Below, piece after piece: positions 33,680 through 42,767 of a stretch of DNA of 64,000 nucleotides. Position numbers and translations under genes: made by a program. The stretch spans positions 1 to 64,000 of the forward strand of contig NZ_QQWI01000009.1 of the NCBI RefSeq assembly GCF_004125825.1, read 5' to 3'. This DNA is from Fusibacter sp. A1 (lineage in GTDB: Bacteria; Bacillota; Clostridia; Peptostreptococcales; Acidaminobacteraceae). Under the pieces are notes generated by a model, which had not been told where the DNA came from, ran no database searches, and saw nothing but the letters and a program-made list of their open reading frames with translations. Within the stretch, counting starts at the first letter, position 1, and every line of letters starts with the position of its first letter.

Positions 33680-35056
33680 ATGAAAAAAAAGATAGCGATC
33701 ATAGTAACCTTCATGTTGTTACTATCAGCCGTAAGTTATGCGACACCACCTGAAATCACCGCTGCTTCAGCGATACTGATCAACGCCGAAACCCAAGAGG
33801 TGCTGTTCGAGCTAAACGCCACTACACCTTTGCCGCCAGCCAGCACCACCAAGGTGATGACCGCACTTCTCATCCTTGAGAACCATTCATTGGATGAAAT
33901 CGTAGATGTAGGACCTAACTTCGTCGATCCCGGCGAGAAAAAGATAGCCATCAACCATAACGAAATCTTTACCGTAGAAGAACTTCTTTACGCGGTTATC
34001 GTCGAATCCGCCAACGATGCCTCCGCAGCACTCGCAGTCTTCCATTCCGGTTCTGTAGAAGCTTTCGCAGAGGCGATGAACGAACGTGCGAAGGAGCTTG
34101 GCGCAGTGGATTCCAACTTCGTGAATCCACATGGTCTTGACGAACCCGGTCACCTTTCCACGGCAAAGGATTTGGCAATCATCTCTGCGGAGGCGATGAA
34201 GAACGCGACATTCAGATTACTGGTCTCCACACAGAGATATACCATTAATCCAACCAATATGCAGCCTAAAGCGAGAGACTATCTCTTTACGAGCAATTTT
34301 TTCATTCGAGACACCAATAAGACGATGATTTACAGGGGCCAGAAAGTAAAGATCTACGATGAACGTATCGACGGGATCAAGACTGGATATACGACAAAAG
34401 CCGGCAACTGCTTGATCTCGACTCTATCAAGCGGTGGAAACCGCTACATCAGCGTCGTTCTCGGAGCAGGCGCGGACAATCTCGTTTACGTGGATTCCAG
34501 AGGTCTGCTCGATTATGCCTCTGAAGACTTCAAGCGGCTCAGAGTAGTTTCCGAGGGCGATGTCGTCACGAACATAACCGTTCCCGGTGCCGAGAATACC
34601 GGGCTCAATCTGATCAGTCAGGATTCCATCACAAGAACAGTACCCGTCGACTTCGATGAGAGCACCATCGAAGAAAGTTTCGACTTGTATGACCTTCCCG
34701 AAGAACCTATAAAGACGGGAATGGAAATGGGTAGCTTATCACTGTCCATCGGCGGCGAAGTCATCGCCACGACAAAACTACTCGCTCAAAACGACATCGA
34801 AACAGGCGATCTGATAGGTTCTCTCTCAGAAAAGCTTTCATCCAAGCCTTTTGAATCCCCATATGACTACTTGGTTTTCGCTATCAAATTGCTCATCGCA
34901 ATCGCAATATGGCGATGGATCATCGTAGGCAGAAGAAGACGCACAAAAAAACGGATCAGAGAAGAGAAGTTAGCTCAGATACGCGAAGAGATCCAAACAC
35001 AGGATGAATCCAGCAACGTATACAAGCTCAGCGACAAGCGCCGAAATAGAACCTAA
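33680..35056 (+). CDS. dacF: D-alanyl-D-alanine carboxypeptidase, DacF/PBP5 type
   Basis: 458 residues. It trims the terminal D-Ala from peptidoglycan pentapeptides outside the membrane. Signal peptide (MKKKIAIIVTFMLLLSAVSYA); active site motifs PASTTKVM (SxxK), ESANDAS (SxN) and DGIKTGYT (KTG). The PBP5 C-terminal beta domain is followed by a membrane helix (about 396-415: YLVFAIKLLIAIAIWRWIIV) and a basic cytosolic tail of 40 residues, which replaces the usual amphipathic anchor. The promoter has TGTTATAAT (extended -10) near 33641-33650. AGGGAG stands ahead of the ATG. Its terminator hairpin was duplicated by the IS insertion just behind. Confidence 0.92.
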   Translation: MKKKIAIIVTFMLLLSAVSYATPPEITAASAILINAETQEVLFELNATTPLPPASTTKVMTALLILENHSLDEIVDVGPNFVDPGEKKIAINHNEIFTVEELLYAVIVESANDASAALAVFHSGSVEAFAEAMNERAKELGAVDSNFVNPHGLDEPGHLSTAKDLAIISAEAMKNATFRLLVSTQRYTINPTNMQPKARDYLFTSNFFIRDTNKTMIYRGQKVKIYDERIDGIKTGYTTKAGNCLISTLSSGGNRYISVVLGAGADNLVYVDSRGLLDYASEDFKRLRVVSEGDVVTNITVPGAENTGLNLISQDSITRTVPVDFDESTIEESFDLYDLPEEPIKTGMEMGSLSLSIGGEVIATTKLLAQNDIETGDLIGSLSEKLSSKPFESPYDYLVFAIKLLIAIAIWRWIIVGRRRRTKKRIREEKLAQIREEIQTQDESSNVYKLSDKRRNRT

Positions 35057-35061
35057 AAAAA

Positions 35062-35095
35062 AGCGCGTATTGAAGTTTTAACTTCAACACGCGCT
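35062..35095. repeat. 34-bp palindromic target duplication, left copy (terminator hairpin)
   Basis: Starts AGCGCGTATTGAAGTTTTAA and closes with ACACGCGCT. The arms AGCGCGT/ACGCGCT and TTGAAGTT/AACTTCAA form a hairpin with one mismatch. It is identical to 37025-37058. This copy retains the A8 tract (minus-strand T8), so it still works as terminator of dacF or, before the insertion, of ridA. Confidence 0.85.
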
Positions 35096-35103
35096 CAGAC
35101 TGT

Positions 35104-35139
35104 AGACAAAGTCCACGAAAGTGGTCTTTGTCTTTTTTT
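35104..35139 (+). terminator. Terminator inside the left IS end
   Basis: AGACAAAGTCCAC-GAAA-GTGGTCTTTGTCT followed by TTTTTT. It uses the inverted repeat itself as one arm and would stop transcription entering the element from dacF. Confidence 0.75.
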
Positions 35140-35581
35140 GTACTTCATTCAAATGTAGGGGCGATGCCTTGTGTTCGCCCTCTCTTATAACGATGTGTTC
35201 AAAGAGACGCGCATAAGAGGCGATAGCCACCACCGAATCCGTAGCAAGCCCCTGAACAAACACGCTCCCTTTGACAAACATGAGAATCTAGTTCGCTACG
35301 TGACCTAACGCCCATGTTCGCCGTCCATGGCGAAGATGGGCTCTCCGGTCGTCCTGACCTACGCACGGCCACTCCGCTCACAAATCTCTGAAGATCTGTC
35401 AGACTCGCTATAGTTTGTTCAGTGACTCGCTACTCCTTCTTTTGGTGGAGTAAGAGAAGGTGGCGCGTGTTAGAGAAAAAAAGAGAAAAACTTATGAAGG
35501 CAAAAAGGATTTCTAAGATGAATGTCGAATAAAGCTAGTATAGGCAAAAGACATTCGTTAATAGGAGTATTGTGAAAAAAG

Positions 35582-36930
35582 ATGATGAGCAAAAAGAACT
35601 TAAATGGCAGAAACCAACTACAAATGGTGACTTTAGATAGTTTAGTTCCGAAAAATCATTTAGTGAGAAAGATAGATGCCGCAATCGATTTCGATTTTAT
35701 CTACGCGTTAGTGGAGGAACTGTACTCTGTATTTGGAGCACCAAGCATTGACCCGGTCGTCCTCATAAAAATCTGTATGATTCAGTACCTCTTTGGTATC
35801 CGCTCCATGAGAAAAACAATCGAAGAAATTCAAACGAACATCGCCTACAGATGGTTCTTAGGTTATGGAATGGATGAGGAAATCCCGCACTTCTCCACCT
35901 TTGGAAAGAACTACGCTAGACGCTTTGAAGGCACAAAGGTGTTTGAGCAAATCTTTAATAAAATCCTGATGTTAGCTGTGCAGGAAGGGTTCGTTGACTC
36001 AAAAACAGTATTCATAGATGGCACTCATGTCAAAGCCGATGCGAACAAAAATAAACGGATTAAAGTAGTGGTAAAAGGTCAAACTCGTTCCTATAAAGCA
36101 GAATTAGAAGCTGAAATCAACGTAGAGCGAGAAAAGCACGGACAGAAGCCTCTAAAAAAAAAGACGAACAGACCATAGAAAAAACAAAAGCACAGAGTAC
36201 GACGGATCCTGAATCAGGTCTGTTTTACAAAACGGAACGCGAGCGCATGTTTTGCTACTCTTTTAATACTGCGTGTGATAAAAATGGATTTGTCTTAGGT
36301 AACCATGTAAGTGCAGGGAATGTACATGATAGTCAGAACTTTGAACCGATATTCAGGCAAGTGATGTCAAGGTTTTCTGAGGTTAAGAACATGAGTGCAG
36401 ATGCAGGATACCTAACGCCGTATATAGCAAAGCTTATGATGGACAGTGGAATACGCCCTGTACTTCCCTACAAAAGACCGATGACCAAGAAAGATTTCTT
36501 CAAAAAATATGAGTATGTTTATGATGAGTACCTAGATCTTTATATTTGTCCTAAGGGACAAGACTTAAAGTACAACAGAACAGACCGGGATGGCTATAAA
36601 CTCTATAAATCCAATGCCTTTATTTGTGGTTCATGTGAAATGAGACATCAGTGCACAGCGAGTGGTAATCACCAAAAGGTAATCTCAAGGCATGTCTGGT
36701 CTGAGTACTTAGAAGAAGCTAATCATCTGAGACATACTGATAAAAATAAACGGATCTATAAACTAAGGTCTCAGACGATAGAACGGGTTTTTGCCGATGC
36801 GAAAGAAAAGCATGGTATGAGATACACCAAGTACCGAGGAATCTCGAAGGTGAAAGATCATGCCATGCTCTTTTTTGCATGCATGAACATGAAAAAAATG
36901 GCATCATGGAAGTGGAAAAATGTCGCATAA
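35582..36930 (+). CDS. IS1182-family transposase in two frames (-1 shift at A9)
   Basis: The first frame (35582-36178, 198 residues) holds the DUF772 part: NGRNQLQMVTLDSLVPKNHLVRKIDAAIDFDFIY...SMRKTIEEIQTNIAYRWFLGYG...FIDGTHVKADANKNK. The second (open from before 36160 to 36930) holds the C-terminal DDE part: GFVLGNHVSAGNVHDSQNFEPI, MSADAGYLTPYIAKLM, CGSCEMRHQCTAS, IERVFADAKEKHGMRYTKYRG. The frames join at nine A residues (36154-36162); a -1 shift there gives a continuous protein of 449 residues, the normal size. Either programmed slippage or a simple loss of one A explains it. Both halves are otherwise intact. Confidence 0.85.
36154..36162 (+). other. A9 slippery run joining the transposase frames
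   Basis: TCTAAAAAAAAAGACG: read in frame it gives KPLKKKTNRP and a stop; with one more A it reads KPLKKKDEQTIEK and continues into the DDE half. A runs of 9 are known sites of transcriptional slippage and -1 frameshifting in IS elements. Confidence 0.65.
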
Positions 36931-37024
36931 GAGCGTCATTTAGCGTTTTTTAAGCATGGAATGCGTTATTAATGAAAAAAACACCAGTTATCTGTGAGGA
37001 TAAATGGTGTTTGTCTTCAGTCTG

Positions 37025-37058
37025 AGCGCGTATTGAAGTTTTAACTTCAACACGCGCT
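37025..37058. repeat. 34-bp palindromic target duplication, right copy
   Basis: Identical to 35062-35095 and in the same orientation. It lies 4 bases behind the ridA stop codon. The minus-strand T tract that once followed the hairpin is now 1.9 kb away, beyond the IS. Confidence 0.85.
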
Positions 37059-37062
37059 TTAC

Positions 37063-37446
37063 TTATTTTTTGTAAGCGATCATTTCAATTTCGACCAAGA
37101 CGCCCAGTGGCAACTTACCGACCTCAAATGCCGCTCTCGCAGGTTTATGATCTACAAAGAAGCTTGCATATACTTCATTCATCGCGGCAAAGTCGTCCAT
37201 GCTGTCCAACAGGCATGTCGTTTTCGCTACGTCGTTGAATGTCAGCCCCGCCTCTTCAAGAATCGCCTTCGCGTTTAAAAGACATCTTTCAGTCTCCGCT
37301 TTAATGCCGCCTTCCACTCGCTTGCCAGTCGCAGGGTCTAAAGGAATCTGACCGGATACGAAGACCATGTTGCCTGCCTGGATCGCTTGTGAATATGGAC
37401 CGACCGCTGCCGGTGCTCCAGTTGTGTGAATTACTTTTAAAGACAT
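37063..37446 (-). CDS. ridA: RidA family enamine/imine deaminase
   Basis: 127 residues, full-length RidA (YjgF/YER057c/UK114). It hydrolyses reactive enamines/imines such as 2-aminoacrylate, protecting PLP enzymes. Typical parts: GPYSQAIQAGNMVFVSGQIPLDPATG, NAKAILEEAGLTFNDVAKTTCLL, and PARAAFEVGKLPLGVLVEIEMIA, whose Arg binds the substrate carboxylate in RidA. It is the last gene behind leuS and a YheO-like regulator. The IS inserted within its terminator, so transcripts may run into the IS. Confidence 0.93.
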   Translation of the reverse strand: MSLKVIHTTGAPAAVGPYSQAIQAGNMVFVSGQIPLDPATGKRVEGGIKAETERCLLNAKAILEEAGLTFNDVAKTTCLLDSMDDFAAMNEVYASFFVDHKPARAAFEVGKLPLGVLVEIEMIAYKK

Positions 37447-37466
37447 GTGTTTCCCCTCTTTTCTGG

Positions 37467-38111
37467 TTATTTCTCCACTCGGATTTCATCAAGGTAATTA
37501 TAAATGGTATACCTTGATACGCATAATACCATCGCCACATAATCAATCGCGCCTTTGATGAGGAAGGCTCCCTGATCGTTCAGATTTTTTACAATCTGCA
37601 CTTTTTCTTCCTTGCTCATGTATGCGATCGGTTTCCCAGCATTTTCAACAGTTTTAAGGACGATTTCATTGAGTACGTCGTTCACTCTATTTGTACCGAT
37701 TTCTTCTGTCTGCTTTGAATCCGTTTCAATTTTCATGATCTCGTCAAGTACTTTTCTCGCCGCATAAAATTCTGTCAGGTCCATATTGATACAGTAGCAG
37801 CCGATTGTTTTTCCATCATCGTCTTTGATGAAAAAGGTTGAGGACTTCAGCACTTTACCGTCAAAACTCTTACCTGTATAGTTGATGATGTCACTGTCCG
37901 TATCGCCTTTATTGACAACCTTCAGACTATACTCTGTCATCGGACTACCCACGTTACGTCCTGTAACATGTCCGTTGGAAATTGCGATGATCGAGTTTGA
38001 CAAGTTGCTGAAGTCGTGTAAAACGACTTCGCAGTTGCTGCCAAAGGTGTTTGCGATACCTTCTACAAACGGGATAAACCGCTGTAGAACGGGGTGTATA
38101 GAATGACTCAC
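37467..38111 (-). CDS. YheO/DauR-like PAS and helix-turn-helix regulator
   Basis: 214 residues. N-terminal YheO-type PAS domain (VVLHDFSNLSNSIIAISNGHVTGRNVGSPMTEYSLK... SSTFFIKDDDGKTIGCYCINMD, about 25-120) and a C-terminal DauR-like helix-turn-helix (KNLNDQGAFLIKGAIDYVAMVLCVSRYTIYNYLDEI, about 172-210). The family regulates genes for amino acid (D-amino acid) or reactive-intermediate metabolism and is often next to ridA, as here (20 bases). It begins 15 bases behind leuS, so it is partly under T-box control. The ligand is unknown. Confidence 0.85.
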   Translation of the reverse strand: MSHSIHPVLQRFIPFVEGIANTFGSNCEVVLHDFSNLSNSIIAISNGHVTGRNVGSPMTEYSLKVVNKGDTDSDIINYTGKSFDGKVLKSSTFFIKDDDGKTIGCYCINMDLTEFYAARKVLDEIMKIETDSKQTEEIGTNRVNDVLNEIVLKTVENAGKPIAYMSKEEKVQIVKNLNDQGAFLIKGAIDYVAMVLCVSRYTIYNYLDEIRVEK

Positions 38112-38126
38112 AGGCTTTCCCCCTTG

Positions 38127-40535
38127 CTATTTAACAACGATGTTGACAATTTTTCCAGGTATTACGATCACTTTAACAATCTTTTTGTCTTGAGTGGACT
38201 GAATGATTTTCTCATCTGAAAGAGCGATTTTCTCGGCTTCTTCTCTAGACACATCACTCGCCATATTGATTACAGTTCTCAGCTTTCCGTTGATCTGCAC
38301 CGCAATCTCAACCACCGACTCTTCAAGTGCGGCTTCATCGTAGACAGGCCAAGCAGTCTCGTGAATCACCTTTTCATAGCCGACTTGCTCCCAGATCTCT
38401 TCAGTGATATGAGGGGCGACCGGATTTAAAATATGAAGGAAGGACTTAAGCTCCGCCTTATTGATTTTTCCTACTTTTGTCACGTCATTGAGGAAGGCCA
38501 TCATCGCCGCAATCGCAGTATTGAACTTCATTCGTTCAAAATCTTCGCTGACTTTCTTTATCGTCTTATGAAGCGGCGTATTCAGTTCTTTTGAATACTC
38601 AGTACCGTCGACAAGTATTTCCTGTAGTTTCCATACCCTGTCTAGGAATCTTCTGCAACCCTTGACACCGTTCATGGACCAAGATACTGATTTTTCAAAG
38701 TCGCCGATGAACATCTCATAGGTTCTTAGCGTATCCGCACCGAACTCTTCGATAATCTCATCAGGGTTGATGACATTTCCACGTGATTTGGACATCTTCT
38801 CATTGTTCTCACCCATGATCATGCCGTGTGAAGTACGTTTTGTATACGGTTCGACCGTCGGTACAGCGCCGCAATCATAAAGGAACTTATGCCAGAATCT
38901 AGAATAGAGAAGGTGAAGCGTCGTGTGCTCCATACCCCCGTTATACCAGTCTACAGGCAACCAGTACTCAAGCGCCTCTTTACTTGCGAAGGCTTCAGTG
39001 TTTGTAGGGTCCGTGTATCTTAAGAAGTACCATGAGGAACCGGCCCACTGAGGCATCGTATCCGTTTCACGCTTCGCAGGTTTATTGCAGTTTGGACAAG
39101 TCGTGTTTACCCAATCCGTAATTGCGGCTAGCGGCGATTCTCCATTGTCTGTCGGTTCATAACTTTCAACCTCAGGAAGCATGACAGGAAGCTGTTCGAA
39201 AGGAACAGGAACCATTCCACACTCCTCACAGTGGACAACAGGTATTGGCTCGCCCCAATAGCGTTGTCTTGAGAATACCCAGTCCCTAAGCTTATAGTTG
39301 ATCTTAGCCACACCGAGATCTTTTTCCTCAAGATAAGCGATGATTTTCTTTTTAGCCTCATCGACACTTAAACCGTTGATGATATCGGAGTTGATCAGCT
39401 CGCCGTTTCCTGTATAGGCTTCTTTTTCAATCTCTCCGCCAGAAATGACTTCTATGATCTCCATGCCGAACTTTGTCGCGAACTCATAGTCACGGGTATC
39501 GTGGGCGGGAACGGCCATAATCGCTCCAGTTCCATAACCCATCATCACATAATCGGATATCCAGATCGGAATTCTTTTACCGCTTACAGGATTGATCGCT
39601 TCAAGACCGTCCAGTCTGACACCTGTTTTCTCTTTCACAAGCTCTGTACGCTCGAAATCCGACTTCTTGCTGGCCATTTCCTGATAAGCATGGACTTCGT
39701 CGATATTCCTGATGCGGTCGTGGTACTTTTGAACATATGGATGCTCTGGAGCGATTACCATATATGTGGCACCGTAGATCGTATCGGGACGAGTTGTGAA
39801 CACTTCAAGGGTATCGTCCACATCTGCGATATGGAAGTGGAGCTCAGCGCCTTCTGAACGTCCGATCCAGTTTTTCTGCTGGATTTTCGCACGGCTGATA
39901 TAGTCTACAAGGTCTAGATCCTTGATCAGCTTTTCAGCATAGGCTGTGATCTTAAGCATCCACTGTTCTTTTTCACGCTTGACAACTTCTCCGCCACAAC
40001 GTTCACAGCCGCCACTTACAACTTCTTCATTGGCAAGACCTATTTTGCACGTAGGACACCAGTTGATCGCCAGGGAATCCTTATAGGCAAGGCCTTTCTC
40101 AAGGAACTTAAGGAAGATCACCTGAGTCCATTTATAATAGGCGGGATCCGTCGTATCGATCTCACGCGACCAGTCGAATGAAAAGCCGACCGACTTGAGC
40201 TGCTTCTTGAAGTTTGAAATATTCTCATCCGTAGCAACACGTGGATGTATCTTGTTCTTTATCGCGTAGTTTTCCGTCGGAAGACCGAAAGCATCCCATC
40301 CCATGGGGTAAAGTACGTTGTAGCCTTCGAACCTGCGTTTTCTCGCAACCACATCAAGTGCGGTATAGGGTCTCGGGTGGCCTACGTGTAGGCCTTTTCC
40401 TGAAGGATAAGGGAACTCAACCAGTAGGTAAAGTTTTTCTTTTTCGCTGCTGCTGTCTTCCGCCTTGAACACCTGCGTGTCATCCCAACGTTTTTGCCAT
40501 TTCGGTTCTATGGCTCTGTGATCATAATGACTCAT
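38127..40535 (-). CDS. leuS: Leucyl-tRNA synthetase
   Basis: 802 residues. Class I synthetase: HIGH-type motif [14 protein letters not shown], the CP1 editing domain (about 220-420, [22 protein letters not shown] and the conserved [19 protein letters not shown]), the zinc/cysteine part CPTC...CERCGG, and the KMSKS loop [10 protein letters not shown]. The start at 40535 ([14 protein letters not shown]) is fixed by AAGGAGGAG; a longer frame begins before this site. It is preceded by a T-box leader and followed closely by the YheO-like and ridA genes. Confidence 0.97.
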   Translation of the reverse strand: MSHYDHRAIEPKWQKRWDDTQVFKAEDSSSEKEKLYLLVEFPYPSGKGLHVGHPRPYTALDVVARKRRFEGYNVLYPMGWDAFGLPTENYAIKNKIHPRVATDENISNFKKQLKSVGFSFDWSREIDTTDPAYYKWTQVIFLKFLEKGLAYKDSLAINWCPTCKIGLANEEVVSGGCERCGGEVVKREKEQWMLKITAYAEKLIKDLDLVDYISRAKIQQKNWIGRSEGAELHFHIADVDDTLEVFTTRPDTIYGATYMVIAPEHPYVQKYHDRIRNIDEVHAYQEMASKKSDFERTELVKEKTGVRLDGLEAINPVSGKRIPIWISDYVMMGYGTGAIMAVPAHDTRDYEFATKFGMEIIEVISGGEIEKEAYTGNGELINSDIINGLSVDEAKKKIIAYLEEKDLGVAKINYKLRDWVFSRQRYWGEPIPVVHCEECGMVPVPFEQLPVMLPEVESYEPTDNGESPLAAITDWVNTTCPNCNKPAKRETDTMPQWAGSSWYFLRYTDPTNTEAFASKEALEYWLPVDWYNGGMEHTTLHLLYSRFWHKFLYDCGAVPTVEPYTKRTSHGMIMGENNEKMSKSRGNVINPDEIIEEFGADTLRTYEMFIGDFEKSVSWSMNGVKGCRRFLDRVWKLQEILVDGTEYSKELNTPLHKTIKKVSEDFERMKFNTAIAAMMAFLNDVTKVGKINKAELKSFLHILNPVAPHITEEIWEQVGYEKVIHETAWPVYDEAALEESVVEIAVQINGKLRTVINMASDVSREEAEKIALSDEKIIQSTQDKKIVKVIVIPGKIVNIVVK

Positions 40536-40570
40536 AAAACTCCTCCTTAAAATCAACCGCTTGGTTATTA

Positions 40571-40806
40571 ATCAAAAAATAAAAAAAGCACCATTTGATA
40601 ACGGTGTTCTTAAACACCATAGGGACGAGCATATGCCCGCGGTACCACCCTAGTTGACTTACGTCCTCTTCATTGGTTTTGTAACGGTAACCAACCCTAT
40701 GCAAGGCAAGTTCACTCTTTGCGTCTATTGGTTCACAGCGACCACCAATTCTCTCTAAGAACGCTTTTACGAGCTACTACTCCTTATACACTAATTCACT
40801 TATGCT
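40571..40806 (-). promoter_or_regulatory. T-box leader of leuS
   Basis: Minus strand: the T-box sequence AGGGTGGTACCGCGGGC (40634-40651) is exact. Upstream, GAGAGAATTGGTGGTCGC...GAACCAAT forms the stem I region. Downstream, ATGGTG/CACC arms and a TTTTTTTATTTTTT tract (40573-40587) form the terminator. Uncharged tRNA-Leu would pair with the leader and prevent termination, raising leuS expression. The specifier codon was not assigned. Confidence 0.9.
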
Positions 40807-40808
40807 TA

Positions 40809-40836
40809 AGTTTATCACAAATGTCCTACATGTCAA
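40809..40836 (-). promoter_or_regulatory. Promoter of the T-box/leuS transcript
   Basis: Minus strand: TTGACA (40831-40836), 16-base spacer, TAAACT (40809-40814). Confidence 0.55.
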
Positions 40837-40850
40837 TAGACAGAATCACT

Positions 40851-40890
40851 AGTCGGCCAGGCCCATGCAATGGGCGATCAACAGCCGACT
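40851..40890. repeat. Two-stem hairpin behind rsfS
   Basis: AGTCGGC (40851-40857) pairs with GCCGACT (40884-40890) around an inner stem GCCCAT/ATGGGC (40861-40875). No T tract follows on either strand, so it may end transcription poorly or protect the rsfS message. Confidence 0.5.
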
Positions 40891-40915
40891 AACCAACCGT
40901 TTATCCTTACAGAAA

Positions 40916-41275
40916 TTAATTCACCTTGGCGAATTGCGGTTCGATGCGCTCTGCATCCTGCCAGATTCTTTCAATGCTGTAGTACTCTCTTTTTTCTTCG
41001 TTGAAGATATGCACGATGATATCGATGTAGTCAAGAACCACCCATTCGCCAGCTCTATGGCCTTCTTTATGGTGTATCTCGATTCCTTTTTTCTCTAACA
41101 TGTCTTCCACATGGTGAGCGATAGCCGCCGTGTTCCTATCATTCAAACCCGTCGCAATGACAAAGAAATCAGTCAATGACGATTTCCCTCTAAGGTCTAA
41201 GATAATAATGTCCTCACCTTTTTTATCATCGATAAATTCAGCGATCTCCAGTGCCAGTTCCTTATATGTTTCCAT
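40916..41275 (-). CDS. rsfS: Ribosomal silencing factor RsfS
   Basis: 119 residues, RsfS/DUF143/Iojap family. It binds L14 on the 50S subunit and prevents subunit joining during starvation (known). Typical parts: DDKKGEDIIILDLRGKSSLTDFFVIATGLNDRNTAAIAHHVEDML, HKEGHRAGEWVVLDYIDIIVHIFNEEKREYYSIERIW. The start at 41275 follows GGAGG at 8-base spacing, and lies within the end of yqeK (14-base overlap), so the two are translationally coupled. Confidence 0.95.
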   Translation of the reverse strand: METYKELALEIAEFIDDKKGEDIIILDLRGKSSLTDFFVIATGLNDRNTAAIAHHVEDMLEKKGIEIHHKEGHRAGEWVVLDYIDIIVHIFNEEKREYYSIERIWQDAERIEPQFAKVN

Positions 41276-41849
41276 CAAATGTACCTCCGTTTTCAAGCCA
41301 TTCATTCCTCACTTCAAGGGCATTCGGATGAATGACGCCACGATGTTTAAGTAAGAATAGAATAGTTTGCTCTGTTGCAAAAACAACCGCTTTCGACAAG
41401 TTCTGTTTTGCAAGTTTCCGTGCTTCCACCACACCTTCAAAATCGCGACCTTCTTCCACATAGTCAGCGATGAAAATGATTTTTTCAAGAAGCGACATAC
41501 CGCGTCTGCCATAGGTATGGTACCTTACGGCATTGAGCACATCCTCATCCTCCACACCAAAAGTCTCCCTTGCGATAATCGCTCCGAGTTCGCCATGAGC
41601 CAGATGAATTTCCCTGCTTAGGTAGGGATCGCCGATTCCGTGGGCCTTTAGCATGTCGAGTGCTTCTTTTTTATTCATGGGTTTTGCTATATCGTGAAGC
41701 AGCGCCGCAAGCTTCGCCTGATGATAATCGACTCCATACTGTTCGGCCAGTAAAATAGCCATCTCAGTCACTCGTCTAGTATGTTCGACTCTGCTTGGTT
41801 TCATGCCGGCGATGTTATAGGTCTCAATTCGCTGATAAAGGTCCTTCAT
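41262..41849 (-). CDS. yqeK: YqeK, HD-domain diadenosine tetraphosphatase
   Basis: 195 residues. HD-domain phosphohydrolase with EHTRRVTEMA, AALLHDIAKP (metal-binding HD), HLAHGELGA and RYHTYGRRGMSLLEKIIFIADYVEEGR, the pattern of YqeK enzymes, which cleave Ap4A symmetrically. It overlaps nadD by 26 bases and rsfS by 14, a very compact unit. YqeK removes Ap4A; NadD upstream makes the NAD precursor. Confidence 0.93.
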   Translation of the reverse strand: MKDLYQRIETYNIAGMKPSRVEHTRRVTEMAILLAEQYGVDYHQAKLAALLHDIAKPMNKKEALDMLKAHGIGDPYLSREIHLAHGELGAIIARETFGVEDEDVLNAVRYHTYGRRGMSLLEKIIFIADYVEEGRDFEGVVEARKLAKQNLSKAVVFATEQTILFLLKHRGVIHPNALEVRNEWLENGGTFDGNI

Positions 41850-42441
41850 ATAGATGTCGCTCCTTTATGATCTGTTCCACCGAATAAGGGACCAAGTACT
41901 TGATGGACCGGCCTTCTCGAATTCTGCTTCTGATATCCGATGAAGAAATTTCTAGATTGAGCAGTGACATGATATGGATCTTAGCTCCATACAAGTCGCC
42001 GAGCCTGTCCACCTGTCGATTTAAAGCCGTGACCTCCACACTTGGTCGGGTCGCAGCTACAAACTCCACATTTTCGAGCAGTACCGTAAAGTCTTTCCAA
42101 GTTTCTATCGTGACAATCGCATCCGCACCAGTGATAAAATAAAACTCATCGGTCTTCCACGTCTCTCTAAAGGCGCTTATCGTATCAATCGTATAGCTGA
42201 TACCTTCCCTGTCGATTTCAATAGAAGAGACTTCGAATGCAGGATTGGACTCTGTCGCCTTGCAGACCATTTCGAGTCTGGTGACAGCAGGTGTTACATA
42301 TCGATTCAATTTGTGCGGTCCTATTTTTGAAGGCACAAATACTATTCGATCCAATTTATAGGTATGCATCACTTCTTCAGCGAGAAATAAATGCCCAAAA
42401 TGAATCGGATCGAATGTACCACCCATGATCCCTGTCTTCAT
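41824..42441 (-). CDS. nadD: Nicotinate-nucleotide adenylyltransferase
   Basis: 205 residues. It forms nicotinate adenine dinucleotide from NaMN and ATP in NAD synthesis. GIMGGTFDPIHFGHLFLAEEV holds the nucleotidyltransferase (H/T)xGH motif, and ISSSDIRSRIREGRSIKYLVP is the second ATP motif (ISSTxIR). Followed by yqeK with 26-base overlap and preceded by yhbY with 6 bases between them. Confidence 0.96.
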   Translation of the reverse strand: MKTGIMGGTFDPIHFGHLFLAEEVMHTYKLDRIVFVPSKIGPHKLNRYVTPAVTRLEMVCKATESNPAFEVSSIEIDREGISYTIDTISAFRETWKTDEFYFITGADAIVTIETWKDFTVLLENVEFVAATRPSVEVTALNRQVDRLGDLYGAKIHIMSLLNLEISSSDIRSRIREGRSIKYLVPYSVEQIIKERHLYEGPLSAN

Positions 42442-42447
42442 AACAGC

Positions 42448-42756
42448 CTACTTCGTTTTCTTAATTTTAGGAAGTTCAATCACTGGTTTGTCATTATTGC
42501 GCTTATAGATCACAAACTTACGGCCCACCGCTTGAACGAATTCGCTTTGAGTTCTTCCAGCTACCGTATTGGCCGCTTCTTTGATATCGATATCACAAGA
42601 TTCAAGTACGCTGATCTTGATCAACTCACGCTTCTCAATCGTTTCTGCCACCTGCTTGATGAACGTCGGTGTGATACCTTCTTTTCCAAGCTGTAATACC
42701 GGCTTCAATGGATTAGCCAGACCTTTTAAATAACTTCTTTGTTTACCTGATAACAT
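42448..42756 (-). CDS. yhbY: YhbY, CRM-domain RNA-binding protein
   Basis: 102 residues, a single CRM domain: LSGKQRSYLKGLANPLKPVLQLGKEGITPTFI contains the GxxG RNA-binding loop (GKEG). The closing GRKFVIYKRN is also typical. The protein associates with pre-50S particles. It lies 11 bases behind obgE, another 50S assembly gene. Confidence 0.95.
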   Translation of the reverse strand: MLSGKQRSYLKGLANPLKPVLQLGKEGITPTFIKQVAETIEKRELIKISVLESCDIDIKEAANTVAGRTQSEFVQAVGRKFVIYKRNNDKPVIELPKIKKTK

Positions 42757-42767
42757 ATTTCACCTCA

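Larger units (their letters stand above)
35096..37024 (+). mobile_element. IS1182-type insertion sequence (1929 bp)
   Basis: Imperfect terminal inverted repeats: CAGACTGTAGACAAAGTCCA at the left and, reversed, CAGACTGAAGACAAACACCA at the right. Exact 34-bp duplication of a terminator hairpin outside. The right 1.4 kb carries the transposase; the left 485 bases are non-coding and include an internal terminator (35104-35139), a hairpin GTAGGGGCGATGCC...GTTCGCCC (35155-35181) and a GAATGTC/GACATTC hairpin ahead of the transposase. The transposase type (DUF772 N-terminal part, DDE C-terminal part) indicates the IS1182 family, for which long variable target duplications are on record as far as I recall. 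Confidence 0.88.

Noticed and set aside
35084-35281. 65-codon minus-strand open frame across the left IS end
   Set aside because: No ribosome binding site, crosses the inverted repeat and the duplicated hairpin, and no family was recognised.
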